A stretch of 39,677 bases of DNA from Effusibacillus lacus (GTDB taxonomy: Bacteria > Bacillota > Bacilli > Tumebacillales > Effusibacillaceae). The notes below the pieces were generated by a model. That model saw nothing but the letters and a program-made list of their open reading frames with translations, was not told where the DNA came from and ran no database searches. The DNA lies in NCBI RefSeq assembly GCF_002335525.1, contig NZ_BDUF01000009.1, positions 1 to 39,677 of the forward strand. The letters are read 5' to 3'. Both the position numbers and the translations under genes were made by a program. Below are positions 1 through 7,742 of the stretch, piece by piece. Positions within the stretch are counted from its first letter, which is position 1. Every line of letters begins with the position of its first letter.

Positions 1-86
1 GACATGGAACTCTGTCGACCCTACTATTTTTCCATTTGTGGGTGGTCAACTTTTTGTTTAGCAAAGTGGTCAACTTTTTGATTGAC
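1..86. mobile_element. End of an insertion sequence with tandem terminal repeats
   Basis: Two identical 15-base copies of GTGGTCAACTTTTTG lie at 42-56 and 66-80, 24 bases apart, just before recognisable IS1182-type transposase coding sequence begins. Repeated motifs of this kind at an element's edge are typical of IS21-type elements. My reading is that the end of another element, mostly outside the window, interrupts the IS1182-type gene at about position 86. The family is inferred from the repeat layout only; no transposase of that element is in view. Confidence 0.4.
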
Positions 87-485
87 AAACACAACACGTA
101 CATATGCCCTGCTAAGCACATCCTTACCTATAGAACTACGACTCGTGAAGGGTATCGAGAATACGTTTCGAATCCCGAGACCTGCAAGACATGTCCCTTT
201 TTGACTCAATGCACGCGCTCAAAAGATAACCGAAAAGTCGTAACCCGCCATGTGTGGGAGGAAAGTAAGGAATGGGTACGTGAGAACAGATTGAGTAGAT
301 CCGGGAAACGTCTGTACCAAAAGAGAAAAGAAACGATTGAGCGAAGCTTCGCGGATGCCAAAGAGCTCCATGGGTTTCGCTATTGCCGTTTCCGGGGAAA
401 GTCAAAAGTCTTGGAACAGGCGCTACTTACAGCAGCCTGTCAGAACATGAAAAAGATTGCCCTCCACCTCGCTAAGAAGGGGTAA
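87..485 (+). pseudogene. IS1182-family transposase, C-terminal fragment
   Basis: About 132 residues remain of a DDE transposase that is normally some 450-500 residues long. The fragment has the Cys-rich insert (YICPA at its start, then CKTCPFLTQC) and the late catalytic-Glu region ETIERSFADAKELHGFRYCR, followed by the usual short helical tail QNMKKIALHLAKK. The N-terminal domain and the two catalytic Asp residues are absent. The open frame runs upstream to position 36, but those first 17 residues are not transposase-like and read through the repeats of another element. It is therefore a truncated, non-functional copy. A perfect inverted repeat follows at 529-572. The family is assigned from the Cys motif and the C-terminal signature. 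Confidence 0.75.
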
Positions 486-528
486 CGAGAGGGCAATCTG
501 AATTTATATAGCTACTTACTCAAACAAA

Positions 529-572
529 TGAAATACCCCTGTCTAGGACATACATTCGACAGGGGTATTTCA
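529..572. repeat. Perfect 15-bp inverted repeat after the transposase fragment
   Basis: TGAAATACCCCTGTC (529-543) is matched exactly by GACAGGGGTATTTCA (558-572) across a 14-base loop. There is no T-run directly after it, so it is not a textbook terminator. It probably forms part of the 3' end of the IS1182-type element, or a hairpin blocking read-through. Confidence 0.7.
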
Positions 573-581
573 ACATTCTGT

Positions 582-607
582 AAGCCTGCGGAAGCAGGCT
601 TTTTTTG
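582..607 (+). terminator. Rho-independent terminator
   Basis: The stem AAGCCTGC (582-589) / GCAGGCTT (594-601) has a four-base GGAA loop and runs into seven T residues (600-606). It lies about 100 bases after the transposase fragment on the plus strand. Confidence 0.7.
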
Positions 608-635
608 AAACAGTAAGAAATTATAACTTTACCTG

Positions 636-677
636 AGGGGAAGTCTCTTGTTGTTCAAGAGATTTCCCCTTCTTTAT
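636..677 (+). terminator. Strong hairpin, probable terminator
   Basis: AGGGGAAGTCTCTTG (636-650) pairs with CAAGAGATTTCCCCT (656-670) around a TTGTT loop with one G-T wobble, followed by TCTTTATT. No gene remains directly upstream, so it may be left over from a deleted gene. I recognise nothing in 678-904; it may be the eroded 3' part of the minus-strand transposase that follows. Confidence 0.6.
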
Positions 678-904
678 TAAAGTAAAGAGTATTGATATGC
701 AAGTGGAGACAAACGAGTTGAAACGAATATTCTTTAACTTACATCGGCATTGGGATTTTAATCCTCATGTTCACAGGCTGGTAACAGAAGGCGGACTGAC
801 CTTTCCCTATCATAATATATCTCTGAGAACGAAAAATTGAGGGAGTAAGTTCACTGATGTCGCAGTCTGACATCTGTACACTCCCCATGAATATTTATCA
901 CTCT

Positions 905-1357
905 GGTTTCTGGTACCTGAATTACTGGGCCAGTTTCGCCGTCTCCCTAGTCAAAGAGATCTCTCTACTTCTGCTCCCTTCTTGGTTTCTGTAGACCGTC
1001 TCGACGGTTGAATCAAAATCCAAAATGAGCTTTCCGGCAAATGAGTGGCTATGACCTAGTGGTTAAGCTGACGAAGCTGCATTTCAACTAAGAACTCATG
1101 GCGGCAAGTCGCTCCAGTTCCTTGTACAGCAGAGAATGGTGAGGGCACCGTCCACCTTAAAATCGCTCTACAGAGTAGAGAAGGATCATTCAGAAAGGGA
1201 GATGGAGGTTGCCGCCTAGTTACAGTCGAGTTGTCGAAACGCAGCTTCCAGTTTTATTTCCTCGAGGAAATCCAAGGCAACCTTGCCACCAGCGCAAAAA
1301 GTAGAGTTCTTTAGCGTAAATTCAGCTAATTCGGGCAGTATTTGCAGTATACTTCAC
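905..1357 (-). pseudogene. Decayed IS1380-family transposase
   Basis: Read on the minus strand, this stretch gives transposase fragments in shifting frames. From a GTG at 1357, preceded by AAAGGAG, one reads KYTANTARIS; a frameshift leads to EFTLKNSTFCAGGKVALDF and KLEAAFRQLD, then stops. Further on, at about 1026-970, the frame gives ILDFDSTVETVYRNQEGS, which is the first catalytic-Asp motif of IS1380-type DDE transposases (usually LDFDSTVETVYGNQEG). After another frame change GAEVE and LGRRRNW can still be seen. At least three frameshifts and several stops show it is dead. The C-terminal half is missing or unrecognisable. It marks old insertion activity beside the TRAP cluster. Nothing else is seen between 1358 and 1480. 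Confidence 0.7.
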
Positions 1358-1480
1358 CTCAAAGGTACTCCTTTCTATGGGTGATGTTGTTCTAGTCAAA
1401 CACCATTCTGCCAAAGAGTGGGGCACTTTTTAGTTACTTTCGAAATTCGGGTTATATTGTTTTTGTGTTTTTGCCAACAA

Positions 1481-2221
1481 TTATAATAAGCGGTTTATAT
1501 AAAATTTGTATTTATCCCCGCGGTAGTAAGCTTTTCGAAATTCAGTTGGATGGCCACCTTCTAAGTAAAAAATAGAAGTAACGATAAAAATCGGGCTCCC
1601 CTGTTTAATCTTTAGATGCTCAACAATGTACTCATCCGCTACATCGACTTCAAAGGTTTGTTTAACCATATACGGCTTAACATATCCTGTGGCTTCATAA
1701 AGATCGTACGTTGAAAATCCTTCCCCCTTCCCCTCCAAATTTCTTGCTGCTTCAGCCATTTTCTTTCCGAGATCCAAGGGAAACGTAGAAAAATACAAAG
1801 ACATAGGTAATTCGTCTCCAAAACCCAGTAGCTTTAGATGGAACACCGGTTCCCCATCAGTAAGATTGAGCACCGAAGCTGTCTTAAGATCCGAAGGTTC
1901 AATATATTCATCGAGAACGCGGGTAGAAGGGTTCAATCCCCTCATTGACATTGTCTCTTTAAAAGTTGTAATTTGCTGTAAAGCTTGATTAATCTTGAGA
2001 TTAGTTACAAAGGTACCTTTACCATGCATTCTCTCCAGAAGACCATCCTTCTCAGCTTCTGATATTGCTTGGCGAACTGTAACACGACTCACATTAAACA
2101 TCTCACACATTTCCCGTTCAGAAGGTATCTGCGACCCAGGTGGCCAAACCCCTTCATCGATTTGTTTTCGAATAAAGAGAACCAGTTGTTTATATAGTGG
2201 TTGAAATTCATTTAGTTCCAT
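1481..2221 (-). CDS. GntR-family regulator with UTRA domain (HutC subfamily)
   Basis: This cytoplasmic transcription factor has 246 residues, the normal length for HutC-type GntR proteins. Residues 9-72 form the winged helix: LYKQLVLFIRKQI, then IPSEREMCEMFNVSRVTVRQ as the helix-turn-helix, and the wing ending HGKGTFV. Residues about 92-240 form the UTRA effector-binding domain, which in this family binds a small metabolite. The start ATG has GGAGG nine bases upstream. The gene is last in the minus-strand unit behind the TRAP genes, starting 17 bases after dctM, so it is probably co-transcribed with the genes it controls. Its likely target is the TGGTA-N2-TACCA palindrome at 6271-6282. The inducer is unknown; by context it is the TRAP substrate or a breakdown product. 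Confidence 0.9.
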   Translation of the reverse strand: MELNEFQPLYKQLVLFIRKQIDEGVWPPGSQIPSEREMCEMFNVSRVTVRQAISEAEKDGLLERMHGKGTFVTNLKINQALQQITTFKETMSMRGLNPSTRVLDEYIEPSDLKTASVLNLTDGEPVFHLKLLGFGDELPMSLYFSTFPLDLGKKMAEAARNLEGKGEGFSTYDLYEATGYVKPYMVKQTFEVDVADEYIVEHLKIKQGSPIFIVTSIFYLEGGHPTEFRKAYYRGDKYKFYINRLL

Positions 2222-2238
2222 TTATACACCTCCATTCT

Positions 2239-3510
2239 TTACCTTACAAGCATCAACGATAGATAAGGAATAAAAATAACAGCTAACAATACAATTACCA
2301 TCACTGAGGAAAACGGAATCGATCCTCGTAGAACAGTCTCAATTGGCTGATTTGTAATGTTTGATACAATAAACAAATTCATCCCCAAAGGAGGGGTTAG
2401 CAATGCCAATTCCATATTTAAAACGAAAATGATTCCAAAATGTACTGGATCTATCCCAAGCTGGTTCATAATCGGAATGATTATTGGAGCAGTTAGTAAA
2501 AGTATAGATGTAATATCTAAAAAACATCCTAGTACTAACAGCAATAAGTTCACCATTAATAAAAATGTGTATGGAGTCATGTTTAATCCAACAACTGCGT
2601 TTGTTAAAGTTTGGGGTATTTGAAGCAAAGATAGTACAAACCCAAAAACACTTGCCCCAGCAATAATTAACAAAATCATTGAAGTGGACTCAACGGATTT
2701 TCTTGTTGCTTCCCAAAACCTCGCTAAATTCAATCCGCCATAGACGAAATGTCCTATCAGAAATGCATACACTGCTGAAACGGCTGCTGCCTCAGTTGGG
2801 GTAAAGAATCCACCGTAAATTCCAATTGCAATAAACAATGGCATTAAAACAATCCAAATAGAATTTTTCAATGCTGTCCTTCTTTCAGTCCAATTCGCTT
2901 TTGATGGTAGTTGAATCTTTTCCTTGCTGGTCACAAATAATCCCATTATGATAAGTCCGATCGCAATTAAAGCACCTGGTACAAAACCAGCCATAAACAA
3001 TTTGCCTACACTAACCTCGGCCACGGAACCATAAACGATCATAGGAATGCTTGGTGGTATCACTATTCCCAATCCACCGGCTACCGCAAAAATCCCCATA
3101 ACATGTTTAGGATTGTACCCTTTGCGTATCATTTCGGGAATTAGCACGGATCCAATGGCAACCAGCGTTGCGGAAGATGACCCGGTGATTGCCGCAAAGA
3201 AAGCGGTGGCCAGTACAGAAACAGTGAATAATCCCCCACGCCAATGACCGATTAAACTGTCAATTCCTTTTATTAAATATTGAATCACTCCAGCAACTAT
3301 CAATAGTTCAGAAGCAAGGAGAAAGAAAGGAATTGATGTTAGTAAGAAGCTGTCGACCGAATCAAACATCATTTGCGGGACCGCCGAGTAAACTTTTGGG
3401 TTGTTTACCAGAAGGTATAACATAAATAATCCTGCCAGGGAAAGTGCAAACGCAATAGGAAGACCTATCAGAAGCAATACAAATAGTGAAGCGATTGCAA
3501 TCACTTCCAT
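2239..3510 (-). CDS. dctM: TRAP transporter large permease, DctM family
   Basis: The 423 residues are almost entirely hydrophobic, with about 12 membrane segments, as expected for the large subunit of tripartite ATP-independent periplasmic transporters. Family signatures include the N-terminal LFVLLLIGLPIAFALSLAG, SSSATLVAIGSVLIPEM, the PPSIPMIVYGSVAEVSVGKLF segment around residue 150, and ALLTPPLGMNLFIVS near the C terminus. The protein uses a sodium gradient to drive import of a substrate handed over by DctP, and works in the membrane with DctQ. Its ATG overlaps the dctQ stop codon by one base (TAATG), which couples their translation. The gene is full length and looks intact. DctM sequence alone does not tell the substrate. 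Confidence 0.93.
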   Translation of the reverse strand: MEVIAIASLFVLLLIGLPIAFALSLAGLFMLYLLVNNPKVYSAVPQMMFDSVDSFLLTSIPFFLLASELLIVAGVIQYLIKGIDSLIGHWRGGLFTVSVLATAFFAAITGSSSATLVAIGSVLIPEMIRKGYNPKHVMGIFAVAGGLGIVIPPSIPMIVYGSVAEVSVGKLFMAGFVPGALIAIGLIIMGLFVTSKEKIQLPSKANWTERRTALKNSIWIVLMPLFIAIGIYGGFFTPTEAAAVSAVYAFLIGHFVYGGLNLARFWEATRKSVESTSMILLIIAGASVFGFVLSLLQIPQTLTNAVVGLNMTPYTFLLMVNLLLLVLGCFLDITSILLLTAPIIIPIMNQLGIDPVHFGIIFVLNMELALLTPPLGMNLFIVSNITNQPIETVLRGSIPFSSVMVIVLLAVIFIPYLSLMLVR

Positions 3511-4007
3511 TACGTTCTCTCCTTCCTCAACCAGCGTATATTCAGATATATTTTTTCAAGAAACCGAAAACTGATCAAAATGGCTCCTACAGGGACAGCA
3601 AGCTTCGGAATAAACATTGGCATTCTCCAAGCAGATGTTGATTTTTCACTTATTAAATAACTGTGCCAGACCAAATTTACACCTTTAAAAAAGATAAACA
3701 AACACAGTCCCAAACCTAAGAGAAATGCTAAGGTTTGAAAACCTATCCTGATTTTTTCAGGCAAACGTTTTAATAAAATGTCTATGGTAATGTGTTTGTC
3801 GTTTTTTAATGCTAAAGACGCACCGATAAAAATACACCAAACTATTAAATAACGTACTGCTTCTTCCATAATTGAACTTGAATAGTCCCAAAATACACGT
3901 AACACAACAGACGTAAAGACTAATACACACGCAGCAATGAGAAATATGCCGCTAATTAAGGTCTCGGTTTTACTTAAGATACGGCTGAATCTATTCTCCA
4001 TACCCAT
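3510..4007 (-). CDS. dctQ: TRAP transporter small permease, DctQ family
   Basis: This 165-residue protein has four predicted membrane segments, the usual DctQ layout: about residues 17-35, 47-65, 88-108 and 128-148. The segment FWDYSSSIMEEAVRYLIVW carries the acidic pair normally found in the second helix of DctQ proteins. The KNDKHITIDIL stretch matches the conserved loop of the family. It forms the membrane complex with DctM. The gene lies between dctP and dctM; a hairpin separates it from dctP, and it is translationally coupled to dctM. Its ATG at 4007 is preceded by GGGGAGGA, a strong ribosome binding site, which fits re-initiation after the intercistronic hairpin. Confidence 0.9.
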   Translation of the reverse strand: MGMENRFSRILSKTETLISGIFLIAACVLVFTSVVLRVFWDYSSSIMEEAVRYLIVWCIFIGASLALKNDKHITIDILLKRLPEKIRIGFQTLAFLLGLGLCLFIFFKGVNLVWHSYLISEKSTSAWRMPMFIPKLAVPVGAILISFRFLEKIYLNIRWLRKERT

Positions 4008-4027
4008 TCCTCCCCAGATACAGTTAA

Positions 4028-4052
4028 AGGCCTTGTCTTTATGACAAGGCCT
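4028..4052 (-). terminator. Intercistronic hairpin between dctP and dctQ
   Basis: AGGCCTTGTC (4028-4037) and GACAAGGCCT (4043-4052) form a perfect 10-bp stem with a five-base loop. It sits 5 bases after the dctP stop codon and 20 bases before the dctQ start. In the minus-strand transcript it is followed only by TTAACTG, not a long U-run. It is more likely a partial terminator or mRNA-stabilising hairpin that raises binding-protein output over the permeases. Confidence 0.65.
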
Positions 4053-4057
4053 CTAGG

Positions 4058-5071
4058 TCACTTAATGGCCTGATTGACCTTCTCTAACAGTTGTTTGTCC
4101 TTGAATTCATCATAAATGGAATGAAGTTTTGTCTTCCATTTGGCGTGTTCATCAGCAGAGAGTTTGTGGATCTTAACTCCACCGTCCTGCAACGTCTTTA
4201 GGTGTTTACCCATTATTTGCTCCAAATCATCTCGATTTGCTTTAATTGCAACTTGAGTGGCTTCTTCAATTATTTTTTGGTTTTCAGGACTTAAACCTTT
4301 CCAAAAATCAAGGTTAATAACGATTGGATAAACAATCGAACTGATTTTAATGTCTGTCATATTCTTAACTACTTCACTGAGCTTATTTGGTGCTGCATAG
4401 CTGACTGTTGTCAAGACCCCTTGAAGTACACCTTGTTGCAATGCCATATAGACTTCACTTGCTGGCATAGTGATTGGATTTCCTCCAAGTGTTTTCACAC
4501 TTTTCTCCAGCTCAGCTGTGTGAACCCTTATTTTTTGACCAGAAATTTGATCTATTGAAGTTATAGGCGATTTGCTGAAAAGATCAAGCGGAACATTGGC
4601 AACATACCCAAGTCCTTTCAACCCTTTTGCTTCCAATTTATCAAGTAATTCCTTACCTACTTTGCCATCAGTTGCCTTATACAAACTTTCTTGACTAGGA
4701 AACAACATTGGTAAATCGAATACACCGAAAGTTGGTTCAATTGATGATAGATAGCCTGTTGAGCCCAAACTCATCTGGATTATACCTTGGTTTACCGCTT
4801 CTAAGGCCGCCTGTTCCTTTGGATACAAACTGCCTTGGTGAAAAACTTCTACCGAAATTTTGCCACCACTTTTTTCTTCCACTGCTTTCTTAAAAGTATC
4901 TGCCCAAATTCCTTTTGGATGAGAGGCAGGTGATTCGTGAGCAATTTTAATCGTTACTTTTTGATCCGCTCTTTGAGTATTAGTTCTGGTTGGTGTTGAA
5001 CTTGAACATCCTGACAATATTAGCACCGTCGTAAGTACTGAGCTAAAAAACGAAAACATACGTTTTTTCAC
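4058..5071 (-). CDS. dctP: TRAP transporter substrate-binding lipoprotein, DctP family
   Basis: This is the extracytoplasmic solute receptor of the TRAP system. I use the GTG at 5071 (337 residues) because GGGAGGAG lies just upstream; an in-frame TTG at 5095 would add eight residues and has no such site. The N terminus is a lipoprotein signal (KKR, hydrophobic VLTTVLILSG, Cys in LSGCSSS). The mature domain follows the DctP pattern: IKIAHESPASHPKGIWADTF, then EEKSGGKISVEVFHQGSLYP, and KIRVHTAELEKSVKTLGGNP around residue 165. The Arg in KIRV corresponds to the residue that binds the substrate carboxylate in characterised DctP proteins, so the ligand is probably an organic acid. The protein is anchored outside the membrane and passes ligand to DctQM. 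Confidence 0.92.
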   Translation of the reverse strand: MKKRMFSFFSSVLTTVLILSGCSSSTPTRTNTQRADQKVTIKIAHESPASHPKGIWADTFKKAVEEKSGGKISVEVFHQGSLYPKEQAALEAVNQGIIQMSLGSTGYLSSIEPTFGVFDLPMLFPSQESLYKATDGKVGKELLDKLEAKGLKGLGYVANVPLDLFSKSPITSIDQISGQKIRVHTAELEKSVKTLGGNPITMPASEVYMALQQGVLQGVLTTVSYAAPNKLSEVVKNMTDIKISSIVYPIVINLDFWKGLSPENQKIIEEATQVAIKANRDDLEQIMGKHLKTLQDGGVKIHKLSADEHAKWKTKLHSIYDEFKDKQLLEKVNQAIK

Positions 5072-5103
5072 GCCAATCTCCTCCCTTAATATCAATTAGA
5101 TAT

Positions 5104-6198
5104 TTATTTTTGTTCAAATAAACTATTGGCTTCTAACTTGTTAATGGAATTAAGCGCTTGCACAACTGTTTCCCTTAAAAGAGTCACGAATGCTGTGTGT
5201 ATTGGCCATCTCAGACCATCTGCGCTGGCATCAACGAAACCGGTGATGCCGTCTATGAAACTTACGTCCGCACTACGTTTTAAGACACGTTCTTCAATCT
5301 CCGCATTGTGAAAAACATGAATATCGTTACACAATGCAGCTAAACAAGCCGCTATTCCATATGCCCCCCAGTTTGAAATGGATGCTGCAACCAGTACATC
5401 CACTTTATTCACTGGAGCTATTCCCCCACCACAACCGCACCGACATTCACTCCCGTAGGGAATATGCTGTTGAATCTTTTCTTTTATATTCCCCATTCCA
5501 ATCTCATTCCCACCATCTCCGATACCGATAGTGGCTATTCCTTTTTCAGCAGCTCTTTCAATGAGGACGTCAATTTTTGCCATCCATTTCGTTGTCTCGG
5601 CACCTCGACTTGTATGGATTTCCCGTTTTTCATTCACTCCTCCTTTCTCAATTACAATGACCGCTGACGGTTTAAAATTATTTATTAGAAAATCGGAGAC
5701 CTGTTCAGCTTGATCAAATTCTGAAGGGAATCCAATCACTGCTGCTGCGTGTATTGGGGCATGGTAATGATGGGCTTTAAGCGCCTCTTCCGCTGATACC
5801 ACTCGCAAACCGGTTGCTTCCAACACTTTCTCCGTGGCTGAAACAAGATGTTCTTCAATGAGGATTATAGGCACAGCACCTAATCCAAGATGCAAAGCTC
5901 TTGCCAAAGACACCGCTCCTGGCGGGCCATCTGTCTCAGCAATTTTTGGGGTAACATGGGGTCGATCAGGCCATCCTGTCCCAAGCAATACATAGTCGCC
6001 TGGTTTTACCCGTTCTTTTAATAAACGGGCAGCTGACATCGCCAATGGATACTGCATCTTACTTCTTGCAAAGTAGTAAAGTAGGTGTATAACATTGCGT
6101 GAAGCAATATCTAGACTGACTAACTGATCAATTCGTTCTCCAAGTAACTCAAAAACATCCTCTTTACTTTGCACGAGATTTAAGGGGCGATTTCTCAA
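5104..6198 (-). CDS. DUF4392 protein, D-glutamate cyclase C-terminal-like
   Basis: The protein matches the DUF4392 domain, which forms the C-terminal part of the mitochondrial D-glutamate cyclase (D-glutamate to 5-oxo-D-proline); in that enzyme it is joined to a DUF1445 domain. Here DUF4392 stands alone. Visible family features are LLGTGWPDRPHVTPKIAETD near residue 75, which includes a GPPGA loop just after, the glycine-rich GIGDGGNEIGMGNI near residue 225, and the Cys-rich CRCGCGGGIAP near residue 250. The TTG at 6198 is chosen because GGGGAG lies 11 bases upstream; an in-frame TTG at 6222 lacks a site. It is the first gene of the minus-strand unit with the TRAP transporter. By context it acts on the imported compound or a derivative. 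Cyclase activity on glutamate is not established for this form. Confidence 0.78.
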   Translation of the reverse strand: MRNRPLNLVQSKEDVFELLGERIDQLVSLDIASRNVIHLLYYFARSKMQYPLAMSAARLLKERVKPGDYVLLGTGWPDRPHVTPKIAETDGPPGAVSLARALHLGLGAVPIILIEEHLVSATEKVLEATGLRVVSAEEALKAHHYHAPIHAAAVIGFPSEFDQAEQVSDFLINNFKPSAVIVIEKGGVNEKREIHTSRGAETTKWMAKIDVLIERAAEKGIATIGIGDGGNEIGMGNIKEKIQQHIPYGSECRCGCGGGIAPVNKVDVLVAASISNWGAYGIAACLAALCNDIHVFHNAEIEERVLKRSADVSFIDGITGFVDASADGLRWPIHTAFVTLLRETVVQALNSINKLEANSLFEQK

Positions 6199-6229
6199 TG
6201 CGTTCCACTCTCCCCGGTTCAAAAATTTG

Positions 6230-6258
6230 TTGACTGATCAAAAAATTCACTCTATAAT
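6230..6258 (+). promoter_or_regulatory. Sigma-A promoter for the AtuA-like gene
   Basis: TTGACT (6230-6235) and a perfect TATAAT (6253-6258) are separated by 17 bases. Transcription would begin near 6265, just upstream of the palindrome at 6271-6282 and about 90 bases before the start codon at 6356. Confidence 0.8.
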
Positions 6259-6270
6259 GAATTTAGCGAC

Positions 6271-6282
6271 TGGTAGTTACCA
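6271..6282. promoter_or_regulatory. Predicted GntR/HutC-type operator
   Basis: TGGTAGTTACCA is a 5-bp palindrome with a two-base centre and fits the GT-N4-AC core of HutC-type GntR operators. It lies a few bases after the plus-strand start site and over the predicted minus-strand start site, so one bound repressor could block both units. The likely protein is the GntR regulator at 1481-2221. Confidence 0.55.
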
Positions 6283-6283
6283 A

Positions 6284-6313
6284 TATGTAAACACATAATA
6301 ACATTTGTGTCAA
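6284..6313 (-). promoter_or_regulatory. Sigma-A promoter for the DUF4392-TRAP-GntR unit
   Basis: On the minus strand a perfect TTGACA (6313-6308) is followed 18 bases later by TACATA (6289-6284). Transcription would start near 6277, inside the palindrome at 6271-6282. The region also holds TATGT-N4-ACATA (6284-6297), a second possible protein site. Confidence 0.6.
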
Positions 6314-6355
6314 TCGGATTCTACGAAATATAGAATACTGTGCGGAGGTAATAAC

Positions 6356-7726
6356 ATGTCGAAAAGTCAACTACGTATCCTTTGCCCTAATGGTCATTTG
6401 GGTTTCGCTCCAACCAAAGAAGGCAGTTTTAGAATCGGTGCAGCTACCAAACCCGACTATTATTGTTGTGATTCAGGAAGTGATGATATTGGTCCTGCGC
6501 CATTGGGAGCTGACAAGTGTGCAAGTATGTATGAGTGGCAAAAGCATGACCTTGAATTAATGTTATTGGCTGCCAGAGAACAAGGGGTTCCAATGATCGT
6601 GGGATCTGCTGGGGACACCGGTTCAAACAGTAGGGTCGATATGTACGTTCAAATCATTAAAGACTTAGCTAAAGAACACAATTTGCCTAAATTTAAGTTA
6701 GCTTATTTTTACTCTGAGGTGGATAAAAAATATCTTCAAGACAAAATGAAAAAGGGAATTCGAATTGAAGGTCTTGACGGAAGACAAGATCTCTCAATAA
6801 ACGATTTAGAGAAAACAGATAGAATTGTAGCTGTTGCAGGTGTTCACCCCTACATTAAGGCTTTACAAATGGGGGCTGACGTTATTATTGGCGGACGTTC
6901 AAGTGATTGTGCGGTTTTTGCAGCTCCTGCAATTAAAGAAGGGTTTTCGGAGGATCTAGCCTATTATCTCGGAAAGGTACTCGAATGTGCATCTTTTTGT
7001 GCAGAACCTTATGGTGCAAAGGAAACGGTTATCGGTACAATTACGGAAAATGATGTCAGAGTTACTGCAATGCACCCCGATCAACGTTGTACAATCGCAT
7101 CGGTTGCTGGGCATGCAATGTACGAAAGATCGAATCCATTTTATGAGTATGTAGCAGGCGGAATGTTGGACATGACTAACTGTAAATACGAGCAATACGA
7201 TGAAAAAACCTGCCGGATAACAGGCTCTGTTTTTGTTCCAATTGAAGGAAAAGTTAAAGTGAAGTTGGAAGGAGCAGGTAAGGTAGGGGAAAAATACATT
7301 GGTATTGCCGGCATACGAGATCCTTATACTATCGAAAATATTGATAAAGTTATTGAATGGTGTAAACAGCAAGTTGAGGAGAAATTTACCGGTAAAGAGT
7401 ATTACCTGGACTATAAAATTTTCGGTAAAAACGGAGTAATGGGAGACTTGGAACCAATTAAAGAAATAAAGTCTCATGAATTGTGTGTAATTGTAGAAGG
7501 CGTAGCTCCTACAAAAGAAATGGCCGAAGAGGTGACATTAACGGGCACAAGACAGATATTCTATGCGAGACTTCCCGAAGTTAAAGGAACAGCTGGCACC
7601 GCCGCTTTTGTGGTGGACGAAGTTCTTCCTGCAACCCCAGCTTATACGTGGACCTTAAATCATGTTATTCCAGTAGACGATCCAATGGAATTGTTTGATG
7701 TGAAACTTATTGAAGTTGGAAATTAA
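6356..7726 (+). CDS. AtuA-like protein (DUF1446 family)
   Basis: This 456-residue protein belongs to the AtuA/DUF1446 family, named after a gene of acyclic terpene (citronellol/geraniol) degradation in Pseudomonas whose biochemical role is not known. Features include GSAGDTGSNSRVDMYVQIIKD near residue 85, VAGVHPYIKALQMGADVIIGG near residue 160, and GRSSDCAVFAAPAI following it, the conserved block of the family. The start at 6356 is fixed by GCGGAGGT upstream; an in-frame ATG at 6305 lacks a site. It is first in the plus-strand unit, with its own strong promoter, and is followed by the DUF4387 gene, the usual partner. Neither atuB-F nor any terpene gene is nearby, so a terpene role is unlikely; it probably acts on the TRAP substrate. 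Confidence 0.82.
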   Translation: MSKSQLRILCPNGHLGFAPTKEGSFRIGAATKPDYYCCDSGSDDIGPAPLGADKCASMYEWQKHDLELMLLAAREQGVPMIVGSAGDTGSNSRVDMYVQIIKDLAKEHNLPKFKLAYFYSEVDKKYLQDKMKKGIRIEGLDGRQDLSINDLEKTDRIVAVAGVHPYIKALQMGADVIIGGRSSDCAVFAAPAIKEGFSEDLAYYLGKVLECASFCAEPYGAKETVIGTITENDVRVTAMHPDQRCTIASVAGHAMYERSNPFYEYVAGGMLDMTNCKYEQYDEKTCRITGSVFVPIEGKVKVKLEGAGKVGEKYIGIAGIRDPYTIENIDKVIEWCKQQVEEKFTGKEYYLDYKIFGKNGVMGDLEPIKEIKSHELCVIVEGVAPTKEMAEEVTLTGTRQIFYARLPEVKGTAGTAAFVVDEVLPATPAYTWTLNHVIPVDDPMELFDVKLIEVGN

Positions 7727-7742
7727 GAAAGGTGAGATTAAT

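Noticed and set aside
857-994. 45-codon frame on the plus strand with a hydrophobic end
   Set aside because: It is the opposite strand of the decayed IS1380 transposase, so it has no independent support.
1030-1200. T-box-like GGTGGAC-GGTGCC motif on the minus strand
   Set aside because: The T-box core is not complete, no specifier stem or terminator follows, and the stretch reads as transposase remnant.
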